Assembly (NCBI GenBank): GCA_013306675.1
Contig: JABLUY010000056.1
Location: 1-64,000 of the forward strand
Reading direction: 5' to 3'
From: Thraustochytrium sp. TN22
Lineage: Eukaryota; Sar; Bigyra; Thraustochytrida; Thraustochytriidae
Length of the DNA stretch: 64,000 bases
Shown here: positions 34,501 to 37,500 of the stretch, in pieces
How positions within the stretch are numbered: position 1 is the stretch's first letter
Layout: each line of letters opens with the position of its first letter
Position numbers and translations under genes: made by a program
Notes under the pieces: model-generated
The model's input: only the letters and a program-made list of their open reading frames with translations
The model's database searches: none
Told to the model about the DNA's origin: nothing

Positions 34501-37500
34501 GCGTCTGCGTGGGCTATCTGCTGCGCACCGGCCTTGGTCAGCACGAGGCTGCCCCCGCTGCTCACGAGATCGCCACTCATGCTCAGCGTCGTGACGGCGC
34601 TCACGGCTTGGTCGTCCATCGTCACGCCGTCCACAACAACGCCGCCGCCAGAGCTTATCTGAAGCTCGCTGGCGTCGGCGTGCGCGATCTGCTGCGCACC
34701 TGCTTTACTCAGCAAGACGTTGCCGCCACTGGCCGTGAGGTCGCCGCTCATGTCCAGCGAGCTCACCGCGCTCACCGCCTGGTTGTTGAGTGTTACGCCA
34801 TCGACCACGACGCCGCCGCCCGAAGAGACCTGCAGCTCGCTCGAATCCGCGTGCGTAATTTGCTGCACGCCCACCTTGGACAACACCACATCGCCGCCGC
34901 TGCTGGTCAGGTCACCGCTCAGGTCCAGCGTGGTCATCCCGCTCACGGCCTGGTTGCTCATGGTGACGCCGTCCACCACAACACCGCCTCCAGAGCCGAT
35001 CTGCAGCTCGCTCGCGTCAGCGTGCGAGATTGTTTGCACCCCAGCGCCAGTAAGCACGATGTTGCCGGCGCTGCTGGTCAAGTCGCCGCTCATAGTGAGC
35101 GTGGTCACTCCGGAGACCGCGCCGCCCTCGAAACGCGCGTCCTCGACCTGGACGTAACCGGCAGAAGAGGCTAGCGCGAGCGAGGTGGCTCCGGTATGCA
35201 GGATGCTGGAGGCGCTTGCCGTCAGCTCGAGCGACGAGACCCCGGCGACGTCGCCGCCGTCGAAGACCACACTCTCTACGGCCACCGTGCCCGAGGCGGA
35301 CACAATCTGCAAGCCGGTGGCGCCCTGGTGCGAGAGCGTGGCGGCGCTCTCGGTCATGACGAGGTCGTCTGACATGGTGAGCGTCGTCACGGAGGAGACC
35401 GCGGACCCGACGAACTTGACGTTCTCCACGACCACATTGCCACTCGTGCTGACCAGGTGCATGTCGCCGATGGAGCTGCCCTCGTGGCGGATGCGCTGCG
35501 TGGTGGTGCCCGCGAGCAGGACATCACCGCTGAGCGAGAGGGCGCCTACGCCGCCCACGTCGGCGCCGGAAAAGACTACATCCTCCACCGACACAGTGCC
35601 CGAGGTCGACGCGATGGCCAGCCCCGTCGCGCCCCTGTGCGAGATGCTGGCGGCGTCCTTGTCGAGAAAGAGATCGTCGGACAACGTCGCCGAGGAGACG
35701 CCCGAGATGGCCGCTCCGCTCACGAGAACATCCTCAATCTGCACACCGTCAGTGTCGCTGACCAGGACGAGGCGACCGGCCGAGCCCTGGTGCCGGATGG
35801 TCTGGTCTGTGTTTGCGGCCAGCACGAGCTCGCCGTCGGCGAGCGTGACTCCATTCGGCACCTCCAAGGTCCCGCTGTCAAAGGTCACGCTCTCCACAAG
35901 CACGTTGCCGACCGGCGCGGAGATTTGCAGGCTCGTGCCAGTGTGCCGGATCTCCTGCGAGCCGGCCGTCCTGTCCAACACGAGGTTTCCATCGACCAAC
36001 GTCAGACTCTGCGGCACGACGGCAGCGCCGTTACTCATGGTGACGCCATCCACGACCACGTCGCCGCCGGAGGAGATTTGCAGCTCGCTGGCGTCTGCGT
36101 GCTGGATGGTCTGCACGCCGGCGCCGGAGAGGGCGAGCGCGCCGGGGAGATTGAGGGCGCCGTCGCTGAAGACGGCGCCGTCGACGGTCACCGTGCCGGC
36201 GCTCGCGACCACGGAGAGGTCGCCCTGCGCCGTGATGCTGCCCGTGCTGGAGGCGTCGAGATCGATGCTTTGCACGTTGGACAGGCTCGCGCCCTCCACG
36301 AGGACATCTTCGATGGCTACAACATCAGTGTCCGCGGCCAGGGAGAGTCGGCCGGAGAGTGCCTTGATGTCGTTTGGCGCGACCGAGAGCGTCTCGGCCA
36401 GAATCAGCGTGTCGCCGGAGGCGACGCGCAGCGCGCCGGTAGACAGCAGACCGCCGGCACCGTAAACGGCCACGTAGTCCTGCGGCTGTGAGTCCGCGAC
36501 GAGGTCCTGCGCCGTGAAGGAGAAGTCACCGATGTCGAGATCCGCGGACGCCGTGAGCGAGGCGACGCCGACGATGTCCGCACTGCTCGACACCTCGCGC
36601 CAGGTCGTACCATCAAAGACCAGGAGCACAGAGCCGCCGGGCGGAATGGCCACCTGCCCCGACGTGAAGTCCTCGTCGGCGTTGTGCACGAGCAGCAGCT
36701 GGCCTGTAGTGGCGCCCGCCGTGGCCAGCGTCAGCGCATTGGCCTCTGCGGCGCCGTCGCTGGCGATCGCCACGAAGCTGCTTGTGACTGGGATGGCAAC
36801 CGTCGCGCCGGCGCTGACAGCGGTCTGGCCCAAGACGACCTCGGAGGTGGCAGTGAGCGTGCCGGATGCGGTGAGCGCGGCGCCGCTGCGCGTCTCGATC
36901 GGCAGCTCTGTGATGATGGGGCCGAAGCCGGCGCCAATGCTGCCGGATACAAGCTGGCCGGCGCCAGTAATGTCAGCGAGATTGCCTGTGGAGAGCAGCG
37001 TGCCGGTGGTGACGTGCGTGGGCAGCACAAGAACGGTGTCTTGTGCGCCTGGCGCCGCGTTGATGCGTAGCCGCACCGCGTAGGCATCTGCGCGGTCCGC
37101 TTTGAGGACGAGCGGGTCCGTGCCGGTGATGACGGTATCAAATCGCGTCGCGTCATCGTGTCCCGCGAGGCCGAGAACGACGTTGCCTGGCAAGTAGGTG
37201 GTGCTGTCGGAGTCGCGATTGTTCTCAATGTTGACGTCGCCCTCGGAGATGAGCTGGTCACCCGTGATGCCGAGGCCGCCCTCCACGGTGAGGTTGTGGA
37301 TGAGGCGCAGGTGCATCTGCTCGAAGTTGACCCGGGTCACATTGAGCGCGCCGACGGTGATGTAGTCGATGAAGTGAGGCGGGTCCAGCTCTCGGCTGAC
37401 GATGGTGGCGCCGGTGATGTCGATGGAGTCGACTACCTGGAGCGCGCCTGCCTCGAGCGTGTCGTTGACGCGAGCGGAACGCACGTCGAGGTCGCCGGCG

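Larger units (their letters stand above)
11750..36300 (-). repeat. Repeat zone A of the giant gene (43/57/66-residue units)
   Basis: The array is built from three unit lengths: 43 residues (core ASASITHAGATSLSISSAG), 57 residues (core LVLSKAGAQQIAHADASEL) and 66 residues (core GDLQLGSSAAQSIAHVGAA). All share a closing LVLEGVSVNNNA-type strand and an opening SAVSTLDMS-type strand. The order 66-43-57-43 recurs many times as a 209-residue (627-base) block, separated by runs of 57-residue units. Near 33.2-34.9 kb almost every unit is 57 residues (171 bases). The units nearest the stalk (about 35.1-36.3 kb) are the most diverged. Confidence 0.8.

Noticed and set aside
2266-35174. Many long open frames on the plus strand opposite the giant gene, some over 1,000 codons
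   Set aside because: They follow the repeat period, are rich in Met/Thr/Pro or His/Arg by reverse-complement composition, and have no domain. They arise because the minus-strand codons are GC-biased and repetitive.
1835-36300. CRISPR-like or satellite array interpretation of the giant repeat
   Set aside because: No short identical repeats with unique spacers. The units are diverged, in frame and coding throughout, with a membrane anchor and a C-terminal coiled coil.
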